NCBI GenBank assembly: GCA_030248215.1
Contig: JASANG010000566.1
Location: 124,001 to 188,000, forward strand
Reading direction: 5' to 3'
Source of the DNA: Enoplolaimus lenunculus
Lineage: Eukaryota; Nematoda; Enoplea; Enoplida; Thoracostomopsidae
Length of the DNA: 64,000 bases
This document shows positions 10,885-25,300 of the stretch, piece by piece. The position numbers were made by a program, and so were the translations under genes. Under the pieces are notes generated by a model. It had not been told where the DNA came from, made no database searches, and saw nothing but the letters and a program-made list of their open reading frames with translations. Numbering within the stretch: position 1 is the first letter of the stretch; the number at the start of each line of letters is the position of its first letter.

Positions 10885-13093
10885 TCCAATTAATACGGCC
10901 CCTTTTAAAATTAATACGGTCCCTTTCCCAATTAATACGGCCCCTTTTCCAATTAATATTGCCCCTTTTCCAATTAATATTGCCCCTTGTAAAATTTATA
11001 CGGCCCTTTTCCAATTAATACGGTCCCTTTTTCAATTAATACAGCCCCTTTTCCAATTAATGCGGCTCCTTTTCCTATTAATACGACCCCTTTTTCAATT
11101 AATACGGTCCCTTTTTCAATTAATACGGCCCCTTTTTCAATTAATACGGCCCCTTTTTCAATTAATATTACCCCGTTTAAAATTAATACGATCCTTTTCC
11201 AATTAATACGCAATTAATACGGCCCCTTTTTCAATTAATACGGCCCCTTTTCCAATTAATACGGCCCCTTTTTCAATTAATACGGCCCCTTTTCCAATTA
11301 ATACGGTCCATTTTTAATTAATACGGCCCCAATTACAAATAATAAGATACCGTTTGAAATTATAAGGCCCCTTTTTAAATTAATACGGCCCCTTTTCCAA
11401 TTAATACGCCCCTTTCCCAATTAATACGGTCCCTTTTTCAATTAATACGCCCCCTTTTCCAATTAATACGGCCTCTTTTCCAATTAATACGGTACCTTTT
11501 TCAATTAATACGATCCCTTTTAAAATTAATACGCCCCCTTTTCCAATTAATACGGTCCCTTTTCCAATTAATATGGTACCTATTTCAATTAATACGGTCC
11601 CTTTTTTCAATTAATACGGCCCCTTTTCCAATTAATACGGCCCCTTTTCCAATTAATCCTACCCCTTTTAAAATTAATACGGCTCCCTTTTCCAATTAAT
11701 CCTACTCCTTTTTCAAAATTAATACGGCCCGTTTTCCAATTAATCCTACCCCTTTTAAAATTAATACGGCCCCTTTTCCAATTAATCCTACCCCTTTTAA
11801 AATTAATACGGCCCGTTTTCCAATTAATCCTACCCCTTTTAAAATTAATACGGCCCCTTTTCCAATTAATCCTACCCCTTTTAAAATTAATACGGCCCCT
11901 TTTCCAATTAATCCTACCCCGTTTAAAATTAATACGATCCCTTTTCCAATTAATACGGCCCCTTTCTCAATTAATACGGCCCCTTTTTCCAATTAATACG
12001 GCCCCTTTTTCAATTAATACGACCCCTTTTCCAATTAATACGGTCCCTTTTTAATTAATACGGCCCCTTTTCCAATTAATACGATCCCTTTTAAAATTAT
12101 ACGGCCCCTTTTTAAATTAATACGGCCCCTTTTCCAATTAATACGCCCCTTTCCCAATTAATACGGTCCCTTTTTCAATTAATACGCCCCCTTTTCCAAT
12201 TAATACGGCCCCTTTTTCAATTAATACGGTACCTTTTCCAATTAATACGATCCCTTTTAAAATTAATGCGTCCCCTTTTCCAATTAATACGGCCCCTTTT
12301 CCAATTAATATGGTCCCTATTTCAATTAATACGTCCCCTTTTTCAATTAATACGGATCCTTTTCCAATTAATACGGCCCCTTTTACAATTAATATTGCCC
12401 CTTTTAAAATTAATACGGCTCCCTTTTCCAATTAATACGGCTCCTTTTTCAATTAATGCGGCCCCTTTTCCAATTAACACGGCCCCTTTTTCAATTAATA
12501 CGGATCCTTTTAAAAGTAATACGGCCCCTTTTTCAATTAATACGGCCCATTTTCCAATTAATACGGTCCCTATTTCAATTAATACGGCCCCTTTTCCAAT
12601 TAATACAGTCCCTTTTTCAATTAACACGGCCCCTTTTAAAATTAATACGGCCCCTTTTCCAATTAATATGGCCCCTTTTCCAATTAATACGGTCCCTTTT
12701 TTCAATTAATACGGCCCCTTTTCCAATTAATCCTACCCCTTTTAAAATTAATAAGGCCCGTTTTACAATTAATACGGCCCCTTTTCCAATTAATACGGTC
12801 CCTTTTTTCAATTAATACGGCCCCTTTTCCAATTAATCCTACCCCTTTTAAAATTAATACGGCCCGTTTTCCAATTAATCCTACCCCTTTCAAAATTAAT
12901 ACGGCCCGTTTTCCAATTAATCCTACCCCTTTTAAAATTAATACGGCCCGTTTTCCAATTAATCCTACCCCTTTTAAAATTAATACGGCCCCTTTTCCAA
13001 TTAATCCTACCCCTTTTAAAATTAATACGGCCCCTTTTCCAATTAATCCTACCCCTTTTAAAATTAATACGGCCCGTTTTCCAATTAATACTA
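10885..13093. repeat. 2.2-kb satellite, 21-bp unit
   Basis: About 100 degenerate copies of AATTAATACGGCCCCTTTTC (plus one base). The unit length is a multiple of three, so open frames on both strands encode seven-residue repeats (VLIGKGA, LFQLIRP). At about 11640-11945 and 12715-13090 the repeat has a 42-bp higher-order period, with AATTAATCCTACCCCTTTTA alternating with the basic unit. Confidence 0.9.
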
Positions 13094-13478
13094 TAAGGTG
13101 TATTAATGCGAATAAACTTATATGTTCTTGATACATTCTACAAAGCTTCAAAATCGAACACTGTATCATAACAATATCCGCTGCCGAACGCTTCATTAGC
13201 TCAGACTCAGCCAGGATTTTTGATATATTTCTGTCTCACAATCGGCAGTCAAAAGCTTATTTTTGGTTAATTTTTAGTCCAAATTGTAGTCAAAAAGACA
13301 AAAACTGTTTTGCGTGCGTAGAACCCATTACGAATTTAAAAATTCTATTTTAGCTATGTTGAATCTGGCTACAAAAGACCTATGACAAGACAAAACTGTG
13401 TAGGATAGGCTGAATTGCAAGCAAAATTAGGACAATCTATATTTGGTCTAAAACCGTTAATTCATTCACCGTTCGTTC

Positions 13479-13684
13479 GGCCAATGTTACTTTAAGGGGC
13501 GTAACAGTAAATTATGCATGTTCCTAAGCTTAACCCTAAGCGTTGCAAAAATATGTTCCTAAGCCCAAGCCTAAGCCTATAAATTCTAATCCCAAGCCTA
13601 AGCAAAAAAATGTAATCTAGAATCTAAACCTACTCGTTTATAGACCCACCAGAAACCTGGACGCCCCTTAAAGTAACATGGGCC
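13479..13684. mobile_element. Family A MITE, complete
   Basis: GGCCAATGTTACTTTAAGGG to CCCCTTAAAGTAACATGGGCC-type ends, flanked by perfect 8-bp duplications GTTCGTTC (13471-13478 and 13685-13692). Confidence 0.85.
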
Positions 13685-13699
13685 GTTCGTTCAAAGGCC

Positions 13700-14580
13700 T
13701 TTTCTATCGGTTGGAGAAGCGTCTTAGACTTCTTGAAGTGCCTTAACTTTCAAAGTGTTGAAAGTGTACCTGCAAAGGCCGTTCAGTAGGTTCCGGGAAT
13801 TTGGATGGCGCCCGAGGGTCGGCTTTGTTCGAAATTCAATGGGCAATTTTAAAGCCTGAAATGCCTTTATATTGTTTTTCAAGAATTTTCGGGCCAGGAA
13901 TATATTGTTTATCCTTCTTCATGCATTCTGAACCTGTTAAAATTGAGTTGGTTTAAAACTTTTAGACAGCCAATTTGCCAATTAACCAATCAGTAGCATG
14001 TTTATGCTCAGCTGTAATTTTTTGCAAAAGTTATTTACACATTTTGGACAACGAATATGTGCTTTAGGCAGTTTCAAAGCTGATATCGTTGTTTTTCAAG
14101 CGGTAATTATTGTTTGAAATAATTTGAAAATAAATATTTTTAGCTTCAAGGTATTCGATATTCATTGCAATTAATTGAACATTTTTGATTAACGAAAATG
14201 ACAATTAACGCAAATACGTTCGAAGATTTATTGCAGGAATTAAAGTCGCTATGGAAACAAGCTTTGATTGGGCAAAAAAATCATTATTAGGTCTGTGTTT
14301 GCGTGCCGCCTTGCATAACCGAATTGTGTGCTTGATGTACCTACTCTGTGATAGGTCTAGCCAGGGTAGAGTGTTTACCGGCATTGAAAACATTTCAATG
14401 AAGCAAGCGCATTTTTGTCAAATATTAGGTTAATTTTAAACGAGTTTACAACGTTTAAATTTAAAACCGCTGTCCTGGATCTCCAATTAAACTTTTAAAA
14501 TTTCGGTTCTGACCTCGGCTTCAAATTTACATATTTCTTAAAGATCTTGGGATTGCAGATTATAATGCAAAAGTCAACTG
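13700..14580. other. No feature recognised
   Basis: Overlapping short frames on both strands at 14205-14433 have no recognisable protein signature and are mutually exclusive. Nothing else was found. Confidence 0.4.
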
Positions 14581-14585
14581 GACGC

Positions 14586-14855
14586 ACTAGCGGATCCACA
14601 GGGAATGCGGAGAAGCGTACGCTCCCCGTCAGAAATGTTTTTGTGTTAAAATGGTATGGTCCCTAGCTTACAATTTTTTTACAATTTTTCCCGCAGAATT
14701 TTTTGTGATGAAATGGTAAGGTCCCTACCTTACAATTTTTCGCCCTCAGAAAACTTGTGGTTATAAAATGATAAGGCCCCTGCCTTACAATTTTTGTGTT
14801 TCATAACATTTGCCAGCCCAACCCCCCCGTCAAAAATTTTTGGATCCGGCTGCGG
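14586..14855. mobile_element. hAT-like element related to family K
   Basis: Ends ACTAGCGGATCCA and TGGATCCGGCTGCGG are flanked by a perfect 8-bp duplication CTGGACGC. Inside, a unit of about 65 bp containing AAATGGTAAGGTCCCTACC occurs three times. Confidence 0.75.
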
Positions 14856-15176
14856 CTGGACGCCAATTTTAACTTGGTTAAAAATCAAAACATTTTAAAC
14901 TATAATCAAATTTATTATTTCAATCCACAGCCATAACTAAGACCCAAACGCAAATTCAGCTTTAGTACCAACATTACATTTAGTTTGTTGTTTGCGAGTT
15001 GTTTCACTATTATATACCGCAATGACACCGCCAGCTATTTATGAATCCATCGTTGAATTTAATGTAACTTTGTAAACTTTGATTCCCACCTAACCAACCC
15101 TCCTTGAAATACCCAGCCTAAGCAGTAGCAAAGATATAGCGTTTTGTGTTTAGGCATTAATTTCGTTAGGAATACT

Positions 15177-15429
15177 GACCAATCAGGGGCGGAACAGTAT
15201 TATAAGCTTATTCCTAAGCCTAAGCCTAAGCCTAAGCGTAAAAAGTAGTTTATTCTTAAGCCTAAGCGTAAGAAGTAGTTTAGTACTAAGCCTAAGCCTA
15301 AACCTAAGCGCAAGAAGGAGTTTATTCATAAGCCTATGCCTAAGCCAAGCAAGCCATATGTCTAAAGCTTACGCTTAGTCTATTCTAGTCTCACAGAAAA
15401 ACGTTCCGCCCCTGATATTTACATGGGCC
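15177..15429. mobile_element. Family B MITE
   Basis: The left end has lost a few bases (GACCAATCAGGGGCGGAAC). The right end CGTTCCGCCCCTGATATTTA is intact. The core is CCTAAG repeats, that is, TTAGGC on the other strand. Confidence 0.75.
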
Positions 15430-15949
15430 GAAATACTTTGATACATACATTAATCTGTGTTATTTCTAATGGATAAAATGACTAATGGCTTCAGCTAATT
15501 TACTAGAATTATTAAAGAATCCAACGATTTTGGTTTTAAAAAACTGTTAATTAACTGTAAACCGTGAGGCTTTTAAGCATATCCGACACAAGCTTATTAT
15601 CTTTCTTGTACCGTATAATGATTAGATCATTATTCAATAGCAGCTTGTATACTTAAATTAGAATCGACTGAGTTTATAATTTATTTTCACGTTGGAGAAA
15701 CGATGTGAATAATTATACAGTTTAGACATATGCTGTAAACAATGTAGCGAACGCTACGATGTGTTGCCAAATCAGTTGTTGACACGTGGACGCGAGTCGA
15801 ACTATGAATATTATTCCTTGCCAAAAATTGACTCTTTTACTCTTCAAACCACATTTAGGTTTCAGATTAGAGTTAGCGTAAACAAAAGTTAAAGCATAAG
15901 GTAAATTTGTTCTTAAATTCTAAACGTTAAAGTGTAATACTGTAGTGAC

Positions 15950-16310
15950 CCGAATAAGAGGGGGGTACGGGTATCCTCATTTTGGGTCCTAATCAATGGG
16001 AGTCCGTATCCCTAATAAGAGTCCGTAAGCAGATAGTGACCCTAAACCCTATTTACAGTCTAAAAATGTCAATTACCCCTAACTGTAGCGCATAAATGAC
16101 TCTAAGACCAAATAATCTGAGTTCGAAACTTTAAAGCGTACTTAAGTTTTCAAAGTACATTCCTTAGGATAACCTTGCATTATCACTCAAGCTATTGGCA
16201 CAAGACAAATAAAAGTTTAATTCAACGGATAGAGTTGCAGTGCCGGATATACATCAGTAACGAAGGGTGGCGGAGGGTGGGCTAAAAGTAAAAAAATAAC
16301 AAGCATTTTT
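15950..16310. mobile_element. Family E MITE, right-truncated
   Basis: Starts CTGTAGTGACCCGAATAAGA and includes the conserved CAGTAACGAAGGGTGGCGGA motif. The closing terminus is missing just before the EGF gene. Confidence 0.65.
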
Positions 16311-16399
16311 AGCTATTAATTTAAGTTAATGTTGAATAAACTTCAGCCAACTTTTTAGTAAAGTAGAAAAAATATATAACACAACTTGTATCGTTGAAA

Positions 16400-19300
16400 A
16401 TGACAATATTAACGGCAACCATTCAAAAATTGCTAATCGCATTATACTTAACATTTACGACTGTTGACGCAAACGAGTTGGTCAAAAATTGCGGTCAGCT
16501 TCAAAGCAGTTGGAAGGCTGTTACATTTCAATCGCCAAGCGTAATTTCATTAAAGTTAACGTTTGGTAAAGGCAAAGTGAGTAAACTCTGCGGTAATGGC
16601 TTGTTTTTGAACTCAACTTACACAACAACTCAACCTGAATTTGCTTTTTGTATGTTTTTCTTTCCCATAGAAATATATTATGGTAAGGGGCAGTGAAACG
16701 TGGACTGGACCTTGTTCGTTTGTTTTTTGCCACGAATTTTCAGGAATTGGTTAGCAACTACCGTTTCAGTTTGAAGTGTTTGCAGTTTTGAATTAAACGC
16801 TTTAAAATTAATAAACTTCAACGATACATACGGTAACACTACGCTTGCTGGAGGCACAAAATGGCCAATCACATAATACTATTTAACAGTATTCATTATG
16901 TGCTTTTTTAATTAGCTGATCAGCGTTAAAAGTTTGGACCAATGAACAAGCGTTGAACAGTATTATAAGCAAGCCTAAGACTAAGGCTAAGCCAAGCAAA
17001 AAATTTAGCCTAACGCTTAAGTTTACGCTTTTATAAGTTCCACATAAAAACGTTTCGCCCCTGATCTTTAAATGAGCCAAAGTTTGCATATATTAATAGT
17101 TGTTGTAATGGTAAAAATATTAGTTGAAATGAATCAGACGGTTTCATCAATTTACCTGCCTTAAATGTGTCATGTTTCAATTAGGGTCATGCGACAAAGA
17201 CGTCTGCAACCAAATCAACATATCAACATGCTGTGTGGGTGGTAAAAATTTAGAAAGGTCACATGGTTCACAAATAGAGTAAACAAATTTATTCTAGCCA
17301 GGGTTCAGCTTTCTTTGTTGCAACCCCCTTCATGTAGCAAAATTTGGGATATTAATATTTAAGTCTGCTTTGCAGATAATTCAAGATGATAACTCACCGC
17401 TACTTATTCATCGAAGCAGACACTACGAAGCGTTTATGCAGTACAATCAGGGACTACAGTGAGTTTGACAGCGGAAGCTAGAAAAACTACGGTGTCGTCC
17501 GTATTATTTTTAGAAACATACTGTGGGAATTCAAATTGACCATAGACGTTTATGGGTCATCCACGTTTTATACTGCCTACGCTACTGTAAAACAATGTCC
17601 ACATAACTGACTGTAAAGGCGGTACAAAACAATATTGTTCTTATGATATTATTAGCACTTAACAGCGAGTATACTAAAGCTAGCGTGTTTTGGAGGTATT
17701 CTTTTGGACGGAGTATAGACACTGTGAACACTGTTTCGACACAGTGTCTGACAATAATAAGAGTTCGTTCGGATACAGTGTTTGACAGTAAGAGTTCTTT
17801 CGGAAAGACTGTATAATCGCTAAACGAATCTATGACAATTCGTCGCTCGGCAGCTGGTCGACCGGCATTTCGTCGACCGCAACAACTCGACGACCCCGAA
17901 AAACTCGTCGACCGGGACTACTCGTCGACCGCGACAACTTGTCAACCCTGACAATTTGTCGCCCCGACAACTCGTCGACCGCGACAACTTGTCACCACGA
18001 CAACTCGCGAACCCGATAACATGTCGAGCCGACAACTCCTCGACCCCGACAAATTGTCGACCCCGACAAATTGTCGACCCCGACAGCTTGTCGGCAAGAA
18101 AACTCGTCGGGTCGGCGAGTTGTCGAAACTGCGGGGAGGCAACAAGTCGTCGGGTCCACGATGTCGTATCTACTGGAAGACGACAAGTTGTCACGTTGAC
18201 GAGTTTTCTGGGACGGCGAAATGTCGGACGCCGAATTGTCTGTGGATGAGTTGTCGGGCAAAGAATTGTCTGGATGCCTCGCTAAACAGGGTCCCCTTGG
18301 ACAGATCCCGTATTTATTATGTAAAAAGCAGGCTCTCGTCTGACAGACTCAGGACAAAACAGCTGTTGTTTCTATGACGTACAGACAAAGTGGTTTATGT
18401 ATGTGCGATAATGTGACTAAGTATAACGCCGTTCAGAGTCTCTATGAACACTGGATGTGGATAACTTTGTGGAAACACTGCCATTAGGACATTACGAACT
18501 GAAGGACTCACAACACAACAATTTTAATTGAAATTAAATTTCAAATATGTAAGTTAAAAATTAGCAAATGTTATTATCAGTTGTTTATCTTTTCAGGTTG
18601 ACGTTGGATTCTGATCTCAGGCAATTCAACATTTCGCTCGTTGAGCTGGACGCATCTCAATTTAATGTGATTCAACACAGCAACATCGCGTTCAACTATT
18701 CATCTGAAGAGCTTTATTCATCGGAAATAACACGAGAAAGGCTTGGAGTTGGATCCCACTTTTTTGCAGGTGCCGCCTATAAATGGACTTTTTTTGGAAT
18801 GGAACAGGGTGTAAGCGAATAGTAAAGATATCGGAAACAGATAGTGATCAAAATAACGGAAATGGAAAATGGATATTAAAGTATAAACGTTTCAAAAATG
18901 TTTTATGTTATATTTTTCTACCAACACAATTGAGGCGTTCATATATGCACCGGGCATGCAAAAAACTCAAACAAATTTAATAGCGGATGCATTGAAAATT
19001 TTCAGATTTTGATGAATTTCGTAATTTTTATTTCATTTCCAACGATTACACCATATCTGTGCACAAGAAATTGTGCGATATGTACGAGATTTATAATTAA
19101 TTTTGAACATAAAAATAACAGAACTTCAGTTACTCCTATAACGGAAACGTAACCGGACATCAATTTTAACCGGAAACGGAAACGGATTTTTGGATACACC
19201 TTGAAATGGAAGCATTGACGATTGGCTAATATATGATAGTAGAGAATAAATGTAAGAAATATTAGCTTTGACAAATTACCGTAGTTTTCAGGGCCGCAGT

Positions 19301-22300
19301 CGATTTTTATAAAGTAGTCGCGGCCACAGATGCGGGACAGGTACAAGGCCGGTCATCTGCTCACAAACCGTTCGTACGGTAAGCCTTCCGGTCCGATCAC
19401 CTAGAGAAGAAGGTGCGGTCTTGGCCGGAGCAGGTGAACGGCTGACGACGGTCTAGGTTTGTTTCAAAATGCCCGCTAGTGGCCATGTTACTTTCGGGGG
19501 CGTTTCCTTTATGTTTCAGTCAAACGTTTAGTTTAGGCTTAGTTTAAAACGCATCCTTTCACTGACACTTGGTCGTAGGCGTATGCTATGCTATTTGAAT
19601 AATATTTTACCTGCGCTAAAATAAATTGCAATATATTTTTTACAGCTGTACCATATAACGACACGTCTAACGATGCACAAGTGGAAAGCTTGTTAAATGT
19701 TACAGTATTAGCAGAAAAATGCACGGACAGCAATGGAATTATATGCGCCTCAGATGGCATATGTTCCTTTATTCCTGATTTGCAGGTACATTTTTGAACC
19801 AGAATCACTGGCGGATCTATGGAGGGCACACATACCCTGGGTTCCTCCAACAAGTATCAAAAAAAATTGTGTTAAGACTTTGTACTATAAAATGGCGTAT
19901 AGCTTCCGTCTCGTTTAGTCGCGAGAGTTCTTTTTTCCCTATTATAATCCGTGCGTTATTGGCAAAAAATGGTGTGTCAAATTGACTCTCTCTGAAATAG
20001 GCATTTTCTGACTAGACAAATGGAGTCAAAATTCGACTCTGCCAGAATCAAATTCGATTCGCTGAATCGCTCAGTGAGTCGAACTTGACTCTAGCGGAGT
20101 GGAATTTGTCTCAGTTTGTGTCGTCAGAAAAAGCCTATTTCGGAGAAAGTCAATTTGACTCACTATTTTTTACAGTGTTCCATTTGTCAGAAATTCCATC
20201 ATGCACCGCGCTGAACGCCAAAACCGAAATAATAACTGTGTCAGAATCATATCGCGGCGAGTCGTATAAATTTTGAATTACAATTATTAAACAACGAGTA
20301 CCGTAGACCGATTGTATTTAATTATTCAAAAGTCTCGCATGATCCCAATTTAAAATTTATTAATCAGCCTTTGTTGAAATAGCGGCAAAATCAAATAACT
20401 TTGCCGACGGATGGCTTTAATTAAACGTTGCCGACCTAAGCTATAGAGAATCAGTTCCGGTAGCACAGCCTTTTGTACACATTTCGTCACAGTATGTTGA
20501 AATTTTTAGACTTTAGCATACTTAGACTAACCATTAGGCTTAGGTTCACAATAGGCTCTGGCTTAAAATTAGGCTTAGTCTCAAAAATTTGCAGGGGGAG
20601 AGTGTATACGTACCCCGTACTTAATATAGGCCTAGCATTTAACCAAGGGCAAATGTAAAGAACACGGACGGAACAGTACTATAAGTATAAAGCCTAAGGC
20701 GAAGTCTAAGCGTAAGCCTATGCGTAACAATGAGCATATTTCTAAGCCTAAGCCTAAACCTAAGCCAAGCAAAAAAATAGCCTAAAGCTTAAACTTACTC
20801 TTTTCTAGTCCCGCAGAAAAACGTTCCGCCCCTAATCTCTACATGGACCTAATCAAGGCTTAGATTTAGCCCTAGACTTATATTTAAACTTAGATTTCAA
20901 CTTGTACAGTTGAAGTACACTACTGTCCGGTGCATATTTCTACAGTGAGAGTTTATGATTGCTTTTTGAAACATTTCAGTTCAACTATTTTCGATGTTAC
21001 TGTTGTTCGTCAAAACATGCAAACGACTCGGACTACTGTCGCCGTTCAAACTTGGCTTCAAATCAAAACACTGCGTTGATTTCGTCTAATTCGACGCGTA
21101 TTCCGCTGAAGTTGAGAGTGACCGCCGCAAAGCTGCCCACTCAACTTGGACCGTATAAAATCGTCAGCTTAAACGCCACCCAACGTATCGCAGCTCCGTC
21201 GGATCCGTTTTGTGGTCCGCTGTATCGAAATTGTAGTCAACGACCATGCGAGCATGGCATTTGTGTCCAATACCCAAACTTTTTTCAATGTTACTGCCAG
21301 CCGGGTAAATATAATTCTGTACACTTTTTCGTCATACCACACTACAATTTGAAATGGTGAGTCAAACTGACTCTCCCCCGAAATAGTCTTTTTCGGACTA
21401 CACAAACTAAGTCAAATTAGACTCACTGAGCAATTCATTGAGTTCCGTTTGACTATGGCGGAGTCGAATTTTGACTCATTTTGTGTAGGTCGGAAAAACT
21501 TATTTCGGAACGAGTCAATTTAACTCACCTTTTTTTGCAGTGTAATATCTAAGTTAATTGATCGAAGCCTAGACATAAGCAAGAGTGTAGTATTGCTAAG
21601 CCGAAACGTAAGTTGTGCCAAAATCTAAAGTTTTCGAAGTCTGTTGTGGAACGATAGTTTACGCGAATTTGGTAAATTGTTTAAGATTAATTTAAACTGC
21701 TTGTCTATGTTTAAATTTAATTGTAAGCTTAATAGATCTAAGCATGAGTGGTAGCCTAAACCTAAGTTATGGAAAAACCTGAAATTTTCGAAATCAGTTG
21801 AGCAAGGATAATTTACGAGAACTCTGTAAATTATTTCAGTTTAATTTAAAGCACTTGTCTGAGTATTAATTGAATCTTAAGCTTAAATTTAAGTATCAAA
21901 GCGGTCTTCTTAAGTATTAAACGATATAATATGCTGTCACAGTACTTATTGCAGCAAACCACTTAGCTGATAACAAGATAAATATTAGTAATACATATAT
22001 GCAGCGTATTGGTTACTGACTGTGCTTGTTATAAAAAATCTTCACAAGTAAAAACCTAATTACCAGGATGCAACTGAGAATGAACATACCGGAACCGGAA
22101 TTTAACAAAATTTGCCAAAGTCGGAGGTACAAACTTAAATAAAGTGAAATTAGGCGCTTCAAATGAAGTATAATTTTCAAATTTTAGCAAATATCGATAA
22201 TTGCTGAAAAAGTTTCAGATCACTTAATATTTTTTACTGACCTTTAAGTCATGAAAATTGTACCAAAAGTAGTCAAACCAAGCACACCGACTGGTACAAT

Positions 22301-25300
22301 TATTTTTAAAGCCCTTTCACACGTGCTAGTTTTTGCTGCGAGTACTTGCAGCTGCAACTTGTACTTGAAAGTTTTGTCCAAAATCCCTTTCGAAAAACTT
22401 GCACCTGCAAATAATTCATTTAAAATCACAACTAGGAATTTATTCACATGTGGGAACATCCTCCGTTTTCTAATTGGCTGATGAAAAAATGAAAGATCTG
22501 CGTGCAATTTGCAGCAACAAGTTCTCGCAGCAAAAACATGCACGTGTGAATAGGGCTGAAAACTATACTAAATTTCACTACCGAAATTGCCGAAACCTAC
22601 GGCACAAAGTCTACCGCAGTAGAAGCCGAAGGCACATCCTCTGGTTTTATCTTACACCATACGCTACTGCGTTAGAATATATATCGGATCGAAGTTATTA
22701 TCTATTATCAGATCGGTCTCTTAGCTGAAAGGAAACCATGACCACTTAGAGTCTTTGAAATTTTGCCCCTGAAAAACCATTAGTCAGTCTAATAAGTATG
22801 GTTAAATGCCCTTACGTCAGCCAAAAACACTTGAGTCACCTTGCATGCTAAGCTGGCAGCGAGCACGCATCGAAATATTCAAAATCTTGTAGGATATGAC
22901 GGCGAATGCTGCCAATACGATGTGGACGAATGTCTCTCAAACCCATGTTCGCACGGTGGAATATGCTACAACTTAATAAACGGATACAAGTGTGCCTGTC
23001 CTCATGCATGGACAGGGAGTAGATGCGAAATCCCGACTCAGGTGAATCTTGCTACTTGGGTGTGAGGGTGCTTTAATCCCAATTACTTTAGGTCTTTATG
23101 TACGCTGTCAGCTAAAGCTGTGGTCAAAATATTTCTGTTCAACACAGTGTATTATAGCAAAGGTTTTAAAATTGGAAGTTAGTGCAAATCTATATATTAA
23201 AGCTGGAACGCCTCACATACGTATTTTTGGCAACTTTTCAGCATTACTTTGTTTACAAAAATTTCTTACGAAATACACGTGATTGTTCAATGAAATGAGA
23301 ATTTGCAAGGAAATTTTTGTGCTCTCGCTACTTTTGCGCATTGCGCAAAGCTGGCAGACTAGTAAGTTTCTTTATATTTCGTAAAGTTTACAATCTATGT
23401 GAAGTTGGGACTTGATTTAGTATAGTTCAGCTCGATCACAGACGACTAGCCACAAGGGTCCAGGGGTGCTCAGTCCGTTCCTTAAAAGCTTTTTAACCGG
23501 GGGAGAAGGTTTTAGCACCCCTATAGCAAAAGTTATGTGAAGTTCTTGTTTTTGCCCCCCACCCCAAAGACTTTTACCTGACTGTCGGTAAAGTAGGCAC
23601 AGCACAAAGAAAGTTTTGTCTTCTTTGTTTCTAGGGTATAGAATGTGAACCAGACACATGTGCTCAGGGATGGAATTGTGTCGTTGATGATGATAAACTT
23701 GTTTGCGTTCAAAACGATAGTAAGCGATCCAGTGTGAAATATGAAAAGGATGGTGTCTAAAATCTGAAATATGAATTAGATTTACCGCATAATCTTAATA
23801 TTTAGGCCCAATGTAAAGAACAAGCGCGGAACAGTATTATAAGTATATTCCTAAGCCTAAAGTCTAAGCCTAAGCGTAAGAATGAGCATATTCCTAAGCC
23901 TAAGCCTAAGCAAAAGCCTAAAAGCGTAAGAATGAGCATATTCCTAAGCCTAAGCCTAAACCTTAGTCTATTAAGCCACGCAAAAAATTAGTCTAAAGCT
24001 TAAGTTTACTCTTTTCTAGCCCCGGCTACGGGTTGATAATTCAGCTGGTTAATAACATCTTTTGCTGAGTTGCGCAATTTTCAATGTGTTGGGGTCAGCG
24101 AAGCGACCGCATTGATCTGGGACAATAAATATTTGAACGAATCATTTCTGTGCTTTTTTAATTTCAGGCCAACTCCTTGTTCCATGTCCAGCGGCGCCAT
24201 GTCACAACAACGGTGAATGTTACGTGTTCAAAGGTCTGCCGTTCTGTTTGTGCGATACTGGATATTCAGGAAGATTTTGTGAAAGTAAATATTCGTTTAT
24301 TAAATATTGCAAATATTGCAATTTTTTCCGTAAAACATGATAAGCATTATAAATTTTATGAAAAATTTAGTAATCATTAATTTGTTGCTATTTGTGATAA
24401 ACGCTCTAATTCCAGCGTGGGCGTAGTAGTAGGCAAGCTAGAATAGAGGAATCAAAATATTGTAGTGACCGGAATAAGAGGGGGAACTGATATTTATTTG
24501 GCGTCTCCAGCGGGGTACCAAATGTTATTCGGTTAGGGACTGTTATTCATTTTCAACCCGCCCTCCGCCACCCTTCGTTTAACTGATATATATTCGGTAT
24601 TGCAACTATCCATTGAATGAAACGTTTTTTGCCCTGCATCAAAAGCTTGAGCGATAATGCAAGGTTATACTTTGGAATGTTACTTTAAAAACTTAAGTAC
24701 GCTTTAAAGTTTCGAACTCAACTTTATTTGGCCCTGGAGTCATTTATGCGCTACAATTAGGGATAATTGACATTTATGGACACTAATTAGGGTTTAGCAA
24801 TGGCGGATCCATGGGGGCCACCCCGGCCATGGCCCCCCAACAGCATCTCGACAAAAATTATATAGCAATTTTATGACAATAATTCGTGGTTTGTGTGCGG
24901 GCCAAAAGTAAGTTTATTACCTGTGAAATTTTGGGCCCCCCATTTTGACATCCTGGATCCGCCACTGGGGTTTAGGGCTCTTATTCGGGTCACTACAGTA
25001 TACTACACATTGAATGCGTTTTCCACAAGGTTTTTATACTTCTGTGTATTACAAAGGACAAAATCGGCAATTATAAATTATATCTTTATTGATTGAACTA
25101 TACTATTTTTATCACTGGCAAAGAACACATAATTTTTTTCCTCATTTCTGGTAATATATACAGTCCGCTTCTACACACGAAAAACATTTTCTGATATTCA
25201 AGAAATATTTTCTTATATTCATGACAATTATGTCTTAATCTATACTCCAGACATATATGTCATGAATGCAAGACATTAGTTTCTGAAATTTTTTAGAAAT

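Noticed and set aside
10974-13196. Open frames with VLIGKGA or LFQLIRP repeats
   Set aside because: Products of the 21-bp satellite; no start context, no unique sequence and frames on both strands.
18797-19211. Eight-base target duplication GAATGGAA/AAATGGAA around a 399-bp family-G copy
   Set aside because: Similarity to the complete copy at 53994-54607 continues past the supposed right end, so this match is probably chance and the element is longer and truncated.
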